64,000 nucleotides of DNA from Ferdinandcohnia sp036965165 (GTDB taxonomy: Bacteria > Bacillota > Bacilli > Bacillales > Bacillaceae_L), in NCBI RefSeq assembly GCF_036965165.1, contig NZ_JBALOX010000070.1, positions 26,214 to 90,213 of the forward strand, written 5' to 3'. Made by a program: the position numbers and the translations under genes. How positions within the stretch are numbered: the first letter of the stretch is position 1; every line of letters begins with the position of its first letter. Under the pieces are notes generated by a model. The model was not told the DNA's origin, made no database searches, and saw only the letters and a program-made list of their open reading frames with translations. Positions 15,892 to 24,217 of this stretch are shown here, one piece after another.

Positions 15892-15937
15892 AGCAATGGG
15901 AATGCATTTTATGCTTATTCCACCTTCCTTCGTTAGA

Positions 15938-15995
15938 AGCCTGAAGGTCATTGACTCACTCGTAATGGGGAGTGCAATGATGTTCAGGCTTTTTC
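15938..15995 (+). terminator. Riboswitch-controlled terminator
   Basis: AGCCTGAA/TTCAGGCT outer stem with inner TCATTG/CAATGA, ending in TTTTT. Part of its 5' side is the antiterminator partner of the P1 strand. Confidence 0.9.
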
Positions 15996-16008
15996 ATTTA
16001 TAGGAGGT

Positions 16009-16153
16009 TGTTCAAAAAGTCCGGTGAAAATGACACATCGAATTTCTTCGTTGGCTTGCTTTTCCGCTCCTCACGTATTTGTTACATACGTTCCGGTGCT
16101 CAAAGCTTCGCCGCCTTGAACTTCTTGGTCCTTTTCATCCTCCTTTTTGAACA
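16009..16153. repeat. MITE-like palindromic repeat in the xpt leader
   Basis: 145-bp element bounded by 11-bp inverted repeats TGTTCAAAAAG (16009-16019) and CTTTTTGAACA (16143-16153). Further imperfect pairing runs inward to a central ACGTAT/ATACGT hairpin. Similar GTTCAAAAAGTCCGGTGAAA elements are familiar in Bacillus intergenic DNA (recollection, not searched). It has no coding capacity and separates the riboswitch terminator from the xpt ribosome binding site. Confidence 0.75.
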
Positions 16154-16176
16154 CACATTTAAAGGAGGAAACTTAA

Positions 16177-16767
16177 ATGCAACTTTTACAACAAAAAATC
16201 ATCAACGAAGGTACTGTCCTTTCCGACCACGTCCTAAAGGTCGACGCCTTTTTAAATCATCAAATAGATCCTGTGCTAATGGTCGAAGTCGGCAAAGAAT
16301 TTGCGTGCCGCTTCCAAAATGACCACATCACAAAGGTTTTGACAATCGAATCCTCTGGGATTGCGCCTGGAATGATGGCAGCTCTTGAACTTGGTGTGCC
16401 GGTGATTTTTGCTCGAAAAAGAAAATCTCTTACACTCGTAAACGACTTGCTCACGGCGTCAGTTCATTCTTTTACGAAAAATGAAACCAATGAAATCTCC
16501 GTTTCTAAAAAATTTCTTGAACCAACCGATAATGTGCTGATCATCGATGACTTTTTGGCAAACGGGCAAGCTGCACTTGGTCTAGCTAGCATCGTAGAGT
16601 TAGCTGGCGCTAAAACCGCTGGAATCGGAATTGTTATTGAAAAATCCTTCCAAGACGGTGGACAATTGCTTCGCGACAAAGGTTTCAAGGTCGAATCTCT
16701 TGCACGAATCCAATCTTTACAAGGTGGAAAAGTTACATTTTTAGAGGAAATGGAGGTTGTTCGCTAA
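16177..16767 (+). CDS. xpt: Xanthine phosphoribosyltransferase
   Basis: Salvages xanthine with PRPP to XMP. 196 residues, as in B. subtilis Xpt. The PRPP-binding motif VLIIDDFLANGQA (about residues 120-132) and the hood/base-specificity region are present, as is IESSGIAPGM near residue 55. ATG 16177 follows AAAGGAGG. It is the first gene of the riboswitch-controlled operon, and its stop overlaps the pbuX start (TAATG). Confidence 0.97.
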   Translation: MQLLQQKIINEGTVLSDHVLKVDAFLNHQIDPVLMVEVGKEFACRFQNDHITKVLTIESSGIAPGMMAALELGVPVIFARKRKSLTLVNDLLTASVHSFTKNETNEISVSKKFLEPTDNVLIIDDFLANGQAALGLASIVELAGAKTAGIGIVIEKSFQDGGQLLRDKGFKVESLARIQSLQGGKVTFLEEMEVVR

Positions 16768-18071
16768 TGCAAAGAAACGTATTCAAAACCGCTTCTCTAG
16801 GAATTCAGCACGTACTCGCTATGTACGCAGGTGCCGTGATTGTTCCACTCATCGTCGGTGGAGCTATCGGGTTATCAGGTGAGCAGCTCACGTACCTCGT
16901 TTCAATTGACTTATTAATGTGCGGAATCGCAACGCTTCTACAAGTGTGGAAAAATAAATACTTCGGTATCGGGCTTCCAGTCATGCTCGGATGTACATTC
17001 ACAGCGGTCGGACCGATGATTGCAATCGGAGGGCAATACGGGATATCCGCGATTTACGGTTCGATTTTAGCTGGCGGTGTGTTTCTCGTTCTCATTTCTA
17101 CTATCTTTGGTAAACTCGTAAAATACTTCCCGCCGGTTGTGACTGGGTCAGTTGTTACCATTATTGGGATCACGCTTATTCCAGTTGCAATGAACGACAT
17201 GGCGGGCGGTGTTGGAAGCGCGGATTTCGGTTCGATTCAAAACCTTGCCCTATCATTTGGAACGTTATTTTTTATCTTAGTGTTGTATCGTTTTGCAAAA
17301 GGTTTTATGCGTCAAATTTCCATTTTACTTGGGTTAATTGTTGGAACAGCTGTTGCTTATTTCTTAGGCAGGGTTGATTTTTCAGCAGTTGCCGATGCGT
17401 CGTGGATGCACATGCCGAAACCGTTCTACTTCGGAATGCCAACGTTCGAACCATCCGCGATCATTATGATGATTTTAGTTTTAATCGTGGGGCTTGTTGA
17501 AGCATCGGGCGTTTACTTCGCACTCAGTGATATCACTGGTAAAAAGCTATCAGAAGAAGAGATATCAAAGGGATATCGAGCAGAAGGAATTGCGACCATT
17601 TTGGGTGGAATTTTCAACGCATTCCCTTATACAACCTACTCACAGAACGTTGGACTCATTCAGCTTTCAGGTGTAAAAAAGAACACTGTAATCTACGCAG
17701 CTGGGGCATTTTTAATCATACTAGGATTCCTTCCAAAAGTCGGCGCGTTCACAACTGTCATCCCGACACCAGTTCTCGGTGGCGCGATGCTTGCAATGTT
17801 TGGTATGGTCATCTCTGCGGGTATCAAAATGCTAAGCAAAGTTGACTTTTCATCACAAGAAAATCTATTAATCATGGCATGCTCAATCGGAATGGGACTC
17901 GGCATCACAACCGTCCCAACCCTATTCGCAAGTCTGCCAGAAGGCATCCAAATCATAGCCAACAACGGAATCGTCATCGGAAGCCTAACAGCCATCCTCA
18001 TGAACTTCATCTTCATGAAGAAGCCGAATGATACAAAGGTGCAGATGTTGGAAGGGCAGAAGGCTTCGTAG
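16767..18071 (+). CDS. pbuX: Xanthine permease, NCS2 family
   Basis: 434-residue multi-spanning nucleobase transporter (NCS2/NAT family) with about 12-14 hydrophobic segments. Typical motifs: GIQHVLAMYAGAVIVPLIVG at the N-terminus, LVEASGVYFALSDITGK and YTTYSQNVGLI in the central region, and VLGGAMLAMFGMV near the C-terminus. It starts in a 1-bp overlap with xpt and supplies that enzyme's substrate. Expression depends on the upstream guanine riboswitch. Confidence 0.95.
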   Translation: MQRNVFKTASLGIQHVLAMYAGAVIVPLIVGGAIGLSGEQLTYLVSIDLLMCGIATLLQVWKNKYFGIGLPVMLGCTFTAVGPMIAIGGQYGISAIYGSILAGGVFLVLISTIFGKLVKYFPPVVTGSVVTIIGITLIPVAMNDMAGGVGSADFGSIQNLALSFGTLFFILVLYRFAKGFMRQISILLGLIVGTAVAYFLGRVDFSAVADASWMHMPKPFYFGMPTFEPSAIIMMILVLIVGLVEASGVYFALSDITGKKLSEEEISKGYRAEGIATILGGIFNAFPYTTYSQNVGLIQLSGVKKNTVIYAAGAFLIILGFLPKVGAFTTVIPTPVLGGAMLAMFGMVISAGIKMLSKVDFSSQENLLIMACSIGMGLGITTVPTLFASLPEGIQIIANNGIVIGSLTAILMNFIFMKKPNDTKVQMLEGQKAS

Positions 18072-18090
18072 GGTCAAGTCTCAAAGTTAC

Positions 18091-18119
18091 AAAAAGGGGT
18101 CCAGTTGGACCCCTTTTTT
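18091..18119 (+). terminator. Terminator of xpt-pbuX
   Basis: AAAAAGGGGTCC/GGACCCCTTTTTT near-perfect stem with a run of T. Confidence 0.95.
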
Positions 18120-18392
18120 GATACTTTCTTGTACTCTCCTCTAAAACAGCACTTTTTTAATCATTTTTTGGTAGTAAGTCAACTATTGCACTAGGTCTAT
18201 CGCCGATAATTTGCTTCTATCGGCGTTAACTATTTTCTAGTTCTTCAACGACTCAATCCCGATCCAAATTTAATAGCCAAGGCCAGAAGGCTAAACAACT
18301 TAGGTTGATTGCAAATAGAAGAGCGGCAGACCAAAACATTTTCAGTACTATTAAAAAGAGTAGCTAACCATCCTTTGGTTGAATCTGGCCGG

Positions 18393-18488
18393 CTACTTTT
18401 TTCTGTGTTTATCGACCATCAAAACAATTGAAAAAGGCCCTATCAAAACTAAATTTGATGTGGCGGTTATGAGTCTGAATAGGGTTAT
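18393..18488 (-). pseudogene. Decayed holin-like toxin copy
   Basis: The minus strand reads SNLVLIGPFSIVLMV with a K-rich end, matching SNLVLLGLITIVVML of the intact toxin at 12753-12857. ATA replaces the start codon and no ribosome binding site is present, so it is a relic. The plus-strand hairpin beside it looks like the matching antitoxin remnant. Confidence 0.6.
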
Positions 18489-18565
18489 TAATTTTTAATT
18501 GTTACGTGGGGACGGTTTTCATTCTGCCGGTTTGGTTGGGTGGGAATCGTTTTTTTACGCGCTAC

Positions 18566-18599
18566 TAAAAAGAGCCGCCCCACTAAGTGGAACAGCTCA
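18566..18599 (-). terminator. Terminator of the prs paralogue
   Basis: Minus-strand GAGC...CCAC/GTGG...GCTC stem followed by TTTTT, directly after the stop at 18606. Confidence 0.8.
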
Positions 18600-18605
18600 G
18601 TAAAT

Positions 18606-19556
18606 TTATTCAAATAAAGGACTCACAGCTTTTTCGTTGTGGATGCGATCGATTGCGTTGACTAGCAATGGTGCCACTGAAATGGTTGTGATTTTATCAA
18701 TTTGTTTTTCTTCTGGTAATTGAATGGTATTTGTGATGACCAATTCTTGAATTGGTGAAGATTCAATTCTTTCAATCGCTGGACCAGATAGGACTGGGTG
18801 TGTACAGCATGCGTATACTCCCTTTGCCCCCATTTCCTTTAATGCTTTTGCAGCAATGGTTATTGTTCCGGCTGTATCAATTAAGTCATCGATAATGATG
18901 GCATTTTTCCCTTCAATATTACCAATGATGTTCATAATTTCTGCCACATTTGGCTTTGGACGGCGTTTATCAATAAAGGCAATTGGCACATTTAGTTGGC
19001 TTGCCAATTTTCTTGCCCGAACAACTCCACCTTGGTCAGGGGCAACGACTACAACATCGTCAAGCTCTTTTCCAGCAAAATATTCCGCTAGAAGTGGTAC
19101 GCCTAGTAATTGATCCACAGGAATATCGAAAAACCCTTGGATTTGTGGTGCGTGAAGGTCCATTGTCAAGACCCTGGTTGCACCCGCTGTTTCTAGTAAA
19201 TTTGCGATCAACTTTGCCGTGATTGGCTCACGTGATCTTGCTTTACGGTCCTGGCGTGCATACCCGTAGTATGGAATCACAACGTTAATGTCTTTTGCAG
19301 AAGCTCTTTTTAACGCGTCAATCATAATCAATAATTCCATCACATGTTCGTTTGCTGGCTGTGAAGTCGATTGGACCAAGTATACCTCACTTCCACGTAC
19401 ACTTTCTTCTATGTTTATATGTATTTCACCATCACTAAAACGAGATACTGTACTTTTTCCTAACTCGCAGCCAAGTAACGTCGCCATTTCCTTAGCTAGT
19501 TTTGAATTGGAATTTAAACTAAACATTTTAAAACACTCATTCAATTGGTAAGCCAC
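18606..19556 (-). CDS. Ribose-phosphate pyrophosphokinase paralogue
   Basis: Makes PRPP from ribose 5-phosphate and ATP. 316 residues from GTG 19556, selected because GGAGG lies seven bases upstream and the length then equals B. subtilis Prs (317). Class I motifs: RFSDGEIHINIEES, YYGYARQDRKARSREPITAK, the PRPP loop DDLIDTAGTI, and DKRRPKPN in the flexible loop. Divergent feature: the block that is normally SPDHGGV-type reads APDQGGV, with Gln for His. Its place among purine salvage genes rather than next to gcaD suggests a second, specialised copy. Activity is likely but not certain. Confidence 0.9.
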   Translation of the reverse strand: MAYQLNECFKMFSLNSNSKLAKEMATLLGCELGKSTVSRFSDGEIHINIEESVRGSEVYLVQSTSQPANEHVMELLIMIDALKRASAKDINVVIPYYGYARQDRKARSREPITAKLIANLLETAGATRVLTMDLHAPQIQGFFDIPVDQLLGVPLLAEYFAGKELDDVVVVAPDQGGVVRARKLASQLNVPIAFIDKRRPKPNVAEIMNIIGNIEGKNAIIIDDLIDTAGTITIAAKALKEMGAKGVYACCTHPVLSGPAIERIESSPIQELVITNTIQLPEEKQIDKITTISVAPLLVNAIDRIHNEKAVSPLFE

Positions 19557-19710
19557 TTTTCGTCCTCCAAGCAAATATAGTCTATATATAATATAACCTA
19601 TCTTTACAATCTTTACATAGTGCCTAGTTACACTTTTCGACAAAAACTTTGTGAAACCCTATAAAAAAGACACCACATATGTGATGTCCTACTTTATCAA
19701 CTACGCTTTT

Positions 19711-19832
19711 GCATATTTGCCGCCCAGATTTTTTAGGCCCACACGACGTGGGTCACAAAGACGTTGCCACAGGACGTGGCGTCCTTAGTCTTTGATCCTA
19801 AGCTCGAAAAGTTTCCTTTAAAAATCTGTGGC
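19711..19832 (-). repeat. Structured dispersed element, copy A
   Basis: Homologous to copy B at 63058-63178. On the minus strand it can form an outer stem CAGATTTTT/AAAAATCTG, a branched arm AAAGAC/GTCTTT enclosing GCCAC/GTGGC, and a hairpin CCCAC/GTGGG. Base changes between copies preserve these stems. It lies in the leader of the prs paralogue, but copy B is in a different context, so a mobile or structural element is likelier than a prs-specific riboswitch. Confidence 0.65.
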
Positions 19833-19845
19833 ATCCGCCGGAGGC

Positions 19846-19930
19846 TTTAACTTTATTCATTCCTGATTTACTAATATAACTTGGTTCAATCCAATAAAAT
19901 TCATGAAGACCTCTAATGAATAAAGTTAAA
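19846..19930. repeat. 16-bp perfect inverted repeat after purU
   Basis: TTTAACTTTATTCATT (19846-19861) and its exact complement at 19915-19930 enclose 53 bp. The right arm covers the purU stop codon. It could form a long stem in purU mRNA, but no T-run follows, so a simple terminator is not obvious. Confidence 0.6.
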
Positions 19931-20819
19931 ACAAAATTGTCTTATTATGATCCACAATAATTCGGTCTTCGAGATGCCATTTTACTCCTCGTGCAAGCAC
20001 GCTTCGTTCGATGGTTTGCCCGATTTTTTTCAGTCTTGCTACATCGTCACGGTGATCAACGCGCGCGATATCCTGCTCAATAATCGGGCCCTCGTCCAAG
20101 TCGTTTGTTACATAATGGGAGGTCGCTCCGATTAATTTTACCCCGCGAGTATAGGCACGCTCATACGGTCTCGCTCCGACAAACGCCGGCAGGAATGAGT
20201 GGTGGATGTTGATAATTTGATTTGGATATGCCGCGACAAAATCTGGTGTTAAAACCTGCATGTAGCGCGCGAGCACAATCAAATCAATGTCATACTCTTT
20301 TAATAGCTGTAATTGCTGTTCCTCAACCTGTTTACGGATATCCTTGTTCGCTGGAATGTAAACGAATGGAATCCCAAGATTTTCGACAACCGGTCTCGCA
20401 TCCTCATGATTACTCACGACAACTGCAATTTCCGTCATCAAGTCACCGCTTTGCCATTCCCATAAAAGCTCATGCAAACAGTGGAGCTGCTTGGAAACAA
20501 AGATAGCGGTTCTTTTCACATTTTGTACGTTAATTAGCTTCCATTTCATTGAAAACTTTTCAGCAACCTTTAAAAAAGCAGATTCCATCTTCTGCTCTTT
20601 CTCCGCTAAGGATGGGCAGTCAAATTCGATTCGAAGATAAAAGGTTCCTTCTTGATGGTGTGTGGAATACTGGCTGGATTCAATGATATTTGCGTCGAAT
20701 GAATATAAAAATTGAGAGATGGCCATCACGATTCCCGGTTGGTCCGGGCAACTCACCAATAGTCTTCCGTGATTCTGATGTTTGCTTTGAAACTCTTCCT
20801 TGTTAAAATACATGTTCAT
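19926..20819 (-). CDS. purU: Formyltetrahydrofolate deformylase
   Basis: Hydrolyses 10-formyl-THF to formate and THF, balancing one-carbon pools and feeding PurT-type purine synthesis. 297 residues. The N-terminal ACT domain (about 18-95, VSCPDQPGIVMAISQFLYSF) is followed by a formyltransferase-like domain. The catalytic Asn-His-Asp set is read in INIHHSFLPAFVGARPYERA and TNDLDEGPIIEQD. Two in-frame ATGs (20819, 20813) are possible; GAGG is best spaced for the second. It sits between the M20 peptidase and the prs paralogue. Confidence 0.93.
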   Translation of the reverse strand: MNMYFNKEEFQSKHQNHGRLLVSCPDQPGIVMAISQFLYSFDANIIESSQYSTHHQEGTFYLRIEFDCPSLAEKEQKMESAFLKVAEKFSMKWKLINVQNVKRTAIFVSKQLHCLHELLWEWQSGDLMTEIAVVVSNHEDARPVVENLGIPFVYIPANKDIRKQVEEQQLQLLKEYDIDLIVLARYMQVLTPDFVAAYPNQIINIHHSFLPAFVGARPYERAYTRGVKLIGATSHYVTNDLDEGPIIEQDIARVDHRDDVARLKKIGQTIERSVLARGVKWHLEDRIIVDHNKTILF

Positions 20820-20900
20820 AACCTCACATTGATTAATGAGAAATATTATAACAGTATCGTAGAGAGTTGTCTAAATAATTCAGTATTTTTTCAGATCAGA

Positions 20901-20959
20901 GGGACAGGTTCCGTGTCCCACAAATTCAACCTGGGAAAGTGGACCTGTCCCCGTGTCCC
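20901..20959. repeat. GGGACA/TGTCCC-rich repeat, left copy
   Basis: About 60 bp composed of GGGACAGGTTCC, GTGTCCCAC, ACCTGGGA and ACCTGTCCCCGT blocks, matching 22130-22192 in the same orientation. Both copies are internally palindromic. They flank the M20 peptidase gene. Confidence 0.6.
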
Positions 20960-20961
20960 TT

Positions 20962-22110
20962 CTATTCATTCGCCAATTTTTCAATTAAAAGCGCAACAAG
21001 CGCACTTCTTACCGGCATCTGTGAGATGAGCAGATGCTCGTTTGAAGCGTGGGCCCCGTCACCAACTGGTCCTAGCCCATCTAAAGTTGGGGCAAATTGT
21101 GATGCGAAGCTACCATCGCTTCCCCCGCCACTCGCCTGTTCTTCCAAGTTAAAATCAAGATATTCCTTCGCCAATTCCTTTGCTGTTTCAAACATTTTTG
21201 TGATCTCCGGTGTTTTTTCCATGACCGGTCGATTGATGCCACCTGTAACCTCGATTGTTAAGCCTTCTTTAGATGGCGTCAATCCTTGAATCAACGGAAT
21301 AACTCTTTCAAATTCGGCGTTATTTTCCACACGTAAATCCAATTCAGCCTCTGCCTCTGCAGCGACCACATTGGATGCACTCCCGCCTTTTACAAGTCCG
21401 ATATTTAAGGTAGTTCCTTTTTCGAAGTCTGTTAATCCATGCAAATAAAGGGTTTGCCTGGCAAGCTCTTCGATTGCACTTATTCCTTTTTCAGGCTCTA
21501 TCCCGGAGTGGGCAGCAAGTCCCGTTACTTTTATCGTGAACATGCCGACACCTTTGCGGGAAGTTTTCAACTTTCCTTTTTTGGAGGCTGCCGCGGATTC
21601 TAGAACTAGTACATATTTGCTCTTTTTCGCTTCCACTTCGATTAATGCTCGTGAAGAATCACTTCCAATTTCTTCATCAGACGTAAACAACATGACAACC
21701 TTGGTTTTCAAAGGAACCTGGAGTGTTTTAAGAGCATTTAGTGCAAACAACCCTTGCACGATACCCCCCTTCATATCAAATGAACCCGGTCCATAAAGTT
21801 CGTCTCCATCAATGTGGAATGGGAGATTTTCAAGTGTGCCCTTTGGCCACACCGTATCCATATGCGCTAAAATCAAAATCTGCTCATCACCCTCGCCAAG
21901 TTCACAGCGAAAATGGTCACCAAAGTGTTCATTGTCAAACCTTTGGACCCGGCCACCAACATATTTTTTATAAAGCAACTGAACCTGCTCACCCACCTGG
22001 TCCACCGCTTCTTTATCATGAGACGGAGATTCCAACTCCACTAGGCTCTTCAAAACCTCCACCATCTCTGACTCTTTCTCTTTCAAAAATGCCACAACTT
22101 GCTGTTCCAT
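20962..22110 (-). CDS. M20 family metallopeptidase (glutamate carboxypeptidase-like)
   Basis: 382 residues, the size of CPG2/ArgE-like exopeptidases. Two-metal site motifs: LAHMDTVWPKG (Asp-Thr-Val), GPGSFDMKGG (bridging Asp), FTSDEEIGSD (general-base Glu and ligand Glu), and a C-terminal His (GDGAHASNEH). The dimerisation domain includes VTGLAAHSGIEPEKGISAI. It probably hydrolyses a C-terminal Glu-type or short peptide/acyl-amino-acid substrate in the cytoplasm; specificity cannot be read. Flanking direct GGGAC-rich repeats make it look like an inserted single-gene unit. Confidence 0.9.
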   Translation of the reverse strand: MEQQVVAFLKEKESEMVEVLKSLVELESPSHDKEAVDQVGEQVQLLYKKYVGGRVQRFDNEHFGDHFRCELGEGDEQILILAHMDTVWPKGTLENLPFHIDGDELYGPGSFDMKGGIVQGLFALNALKTLQVPLKTKVVMLFTSDEEIGSDSSRALIEVEAKKSKYVLVLESAAASKKGKLKTSRKGVGMFTIKVTGLAAHSGIEPEKGISAIEELARQTLYLHGLTDFEKGTTLNIGLVKGGSASNVVAAEAEAELDLRVENNAEFERVIPLIQGLTPSKEGLTIEVTGGINRPVMEKTPEITKMFETAKELAKEYLDFNLEEQASGGGSDGSFASQFAPTLDGLGPVGDGAHASNEHLLISQMPVRSALVALLIEKLANE

Positions 22111-22129
22111 TACAAAGCCACCTTTTCAT

Positions 22130-22192
22130 GGGACGGAGGGTTCTTTGTCCCACCTATTTTTACCTGGGACGGGGAACCTGTCCCCGTTACCC
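22130..22192. repeat. GGGACA/TGTCCC-rich repeat, right copy
   Basis: Aligns block by block with 20901-20959 (GGGAC...TGTCCCAC...ACCTGGGA...ACCTGTCCCCGT...CCC), same orientation. Confidence 0.6.
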
Positions 22193-22269
22193 TTCAAAAT
22201 TCATATATTATAACAATATTACAACAATTGAACCCATGCTACTCTTTTTGTAGCATGGGCTTGAATTTT

Positions 22270-23187
22270 CTATTTGGTGACTGGCACTCTTTTTAAAAAG
22301 TGATCTAAAAATTTTGGAGCGTCGACTTCGGTGCATACATGGATTTTTGGGTCTACATCAGGGTTTGGAACTGTTTTTCCATCTTCTTCGCCATTGGTAA
22401 TCACATCGACTCCTATGTACTTCGTCTTTACAAAGCTCGGGTCAATGGCCACACCTACTGCCAACGGATCGTGCAGGCCGCAGCCACCGATTCCGGGGTT
22501 AACGGATTCATAGAAGTCATGATAAAAACTAACCATGTCCGCAAAAAAATCGCCCGTCTCGGAACCTCGCCATGCGTTTACATTATCCCTTGGCAACAAT
22601 GTTTGCATCGTCACATCTAGCCCTACCAAAGTTATCGGTAATCCCAATGACAACACGATTCTTGCAGCTTCAGGGTCGGTAAAAATATTCGCCTCTGCGT
22701 GTGGCGTCGCATTTCCTGGCACAAAGACCGCACCGCCCATTATCACGACGTTTCCAACAAGCCCTGTAATCTCTGGGGCTTTTTGAATCGCAAGAGCCAA
22801 GTTCGTTAATGGTCCAACCGCGATAATGGTCACCTCATGTGGAAGTTTTTTTACCTGATCTATGATAAAATCGACCGCAGACTGGGCTTCAGCGGACGCA
22901 TCAGGTTCAAAATCCAACATATTTCCTAACCCATCTTCCCCGTGTACCTTTTTCGCAAAACCTTCACGATTCCCACGAGCAAGTGGCGTTGCCGAACCTG
23001 TAAAAACCGGGATTCTTTTTCCAAGCTTCTCTAAAACCGCTAGCGTGTTTCGAGTCGCCTCATCAACCGCAACATTTCCGTAGCTTGTCGTTAATCCAAG
23101 GATTTCAAGCTCCGGTGAATTCACGGCATAGGCAATCGCCATCGCATCATCAATTCCCGTATCCACATCAAAAATAATTTTCTTCAT
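22270..23187 (-). CDS. Inosine-uridine-preferring nucleoside hydrolase
   Basis: Cleaves ribonucleosides to base and ribose. 305 residues. The calcium/substrate Asp cluster DVDTGIDDAMAIAYA is at residues 6-20, and the family signatures VAVGPLTNLALAI, VVIMGGAVFVPGNATPHAEA (with NIFTDPEAA) and HDPLAVG follow. The start is preceded by GGAGG overlapping the end of the ribokinase gene, so the two are coupled: the hydrolase releases ribose, and the kinase phosphorylates it. Confidence 0.95.
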   Translation of the reverse strand: MKKIIFDVDTGIDDAMAIAYAVNSPELEILGLTTSYGNVAVDEATRNTLAVLEKLGKRIPVFTGSATPLARGNREGFAKKVHGEDGLGNMLDFEPDASAEAQSAVDFIIDQVKKLPHEVTIIAVGPLTNLALAIQKAPEITGLVGNVVIMGGAVFVPGNATPHAEANIFTDPEAARIVLSLGLPITLVGLDVTMQTLLPRDNVNAWRGSETGDFFADMVSFYHDFYESVNPGIGGCGLHDPLAVGVAIDPSFVKTKYIGVDVITNGEEDGKTVPNPDVDPKIHVCTEVDAPKFLDHFLKRVPVTK

Positions 23188-23190
23188 GGT

Positions 23191-24105
23191 TTACCTCCTA
23201 AATTCTTGCGTTTCATCTAAAGTTGGCATTGAGGCTTGTGCGCCTTTTTTCGTAACTGTTAACGCGCCAACTGTGTTTGCAAATTCAGTTGCATCTTGCA
23301 GATTTTTCCCGCCAACGAGGGCTGTTGCGAGAGCGCCCGCAAATGCATCGCCTGCTGCGGTCGTATCAACCGTAGTCACAGTGAATGGGTCGACAAAAAA
23401 CGATTCTGTGTCCTTCAACACGACGACGCCTTTCCCACCAAGCTTTGCAAATACCGTGTCAACACCCTTTTTCAGGAGTTTGGTGCTTGCCGTTTTTGCA
23501 GTTTCCGCATCCGAAATTTTTGCATCAGCCACAATTCCTAACTCGCTCTCATTTGGAACGAGGTAGGTCACTTTTTTATAAAGATCGTCTGGAAGCTTCT
23601 GTGCTGGCGCAGGATCGAGCATTACCGGAACATTATATGTATGAGCGATATTCGCAACTTCAAGAACGGTATCCAGAGGAATCTCGAGCTGCATCATCAC
23701 AAGCTTCGCCTCTCGAATGACTTGCTCGTGTTTTCTTACGTATTCAGGTGTCACATAGTCGTTTGCCCCCGGTGAAACAATGATGCTATTTTCCCCATCT
23801 GCATTTACGCTTATGACAGCCACGCCTGACGATACACCGCGAATTTTTTCGATATTTGAAGTATCCACCCCGACTTCGTTCAAGCCTTTTAAAAGCTGCT
23901 CACCAAAAATGTCTTCTCCGACGCACCCGAGCATCGCAACCGATACCCCAAGTTTCGAAGCCGCATACGCTTGGTTGCCGCCTTTTCCACCATTCCCCGT
24001 AAAAAAGCCATGCCCCAGGACCGTTTCGCCCCATTCCGGACGCTGCTTCACATTCACCACCATGTCCACATTCAAGCTTCCTACCACAACAATATCCGCA
24101 CCCAT
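23191..24105 (-). CDS. rbsK: Ribokinase (PfkB family)
   Basis: Phosphorylates ribose to ribose 5-phosphate. 304 residues, typical for RbsK. N-terminal VVGSLNVDMVV, the GGKGGNQAYAASKLG signature (about 38-52), LDPAPAQKLP, and the catalytic/anion-hole motif VDTTAAGDAFAGAL with the catalytic Asp near residue 255. First gene of a two-gene operon with nucleoside hydrolase, divergent from purine nucleoside phosphorylase, so the locus handles nucleoside ribose. It is not associated with an rbs transporter here. Confidence 0.93.
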   Translation of the reverse strand: MGADIVVVGSLNVDMVVNVKQRPEWGETVLGHGFFTGNGGKGGNQAYAASKLGVSVAMLGCVGEDIFGEQLLKGLNEVGVDTSNIEKIRGVSSGVAVISVNADGENSIIVSPGANDYVTPEYVRKHEQVIREAKLVMMQLEIPLDTVLEVANIAHTYNVPVMLDPAPAQKLPDDLYKKVTYLVPNESELGIVADAKISDAETAKTASTKLLKKGVDTVFAKLGGKGVVVLKDTESFFVDPFTVTTVDTTAAGDAFAGALATALVGGKNLQDATEFANTVGALTVTKKGAQASMPTLDETQEFRR

Positions 24106-24217
24106 CTGACTTCCCCCAATCTTTTAAAAAACAAGATTATAATATAGAATATTATAGACAAATTACCAAACAGTAGCAAAACTAGCGAACTGTAAAACAT
24201 GAAGGAGGAATATTTTT

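Larger units (their letters stand above)
18120..18605. other. Intergenic region with hairpins and a toxin relic
   Basis: Contains a strong isolated hairpin CGCCGATA/TATCGGCG (18201-18225), an AGTAGC/GCTACTTTTTT hairpin around 18359-18401 resembling an antitoxin-RNA terminator, the decayed toxin copy, and the prs terminator. No intact gene seen. Confidence 0.6.

Noticed and set aside
16008..16322. 104-codon frame upstream of xpt
   Set aside because: It translates the MITE-like repeat and then runs out of frame into xpt, which has clear family identity in another frame.
19711..19832. T-box or purine riboswitch in the prs leader
   Set aside because: No T-box sequence (AGGGTGGNACCGCG) and no purine aptamer core; the same element occurs after glpP, which is unrelated to nucleotide metabolism.
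20901..22192. Insertion sequence carrying the M20 gene
   Set aside because: No transposase and the flanking repeats are direct and palindromic rather than terminal inverted repeats; at most a repeat-bounded cassette.
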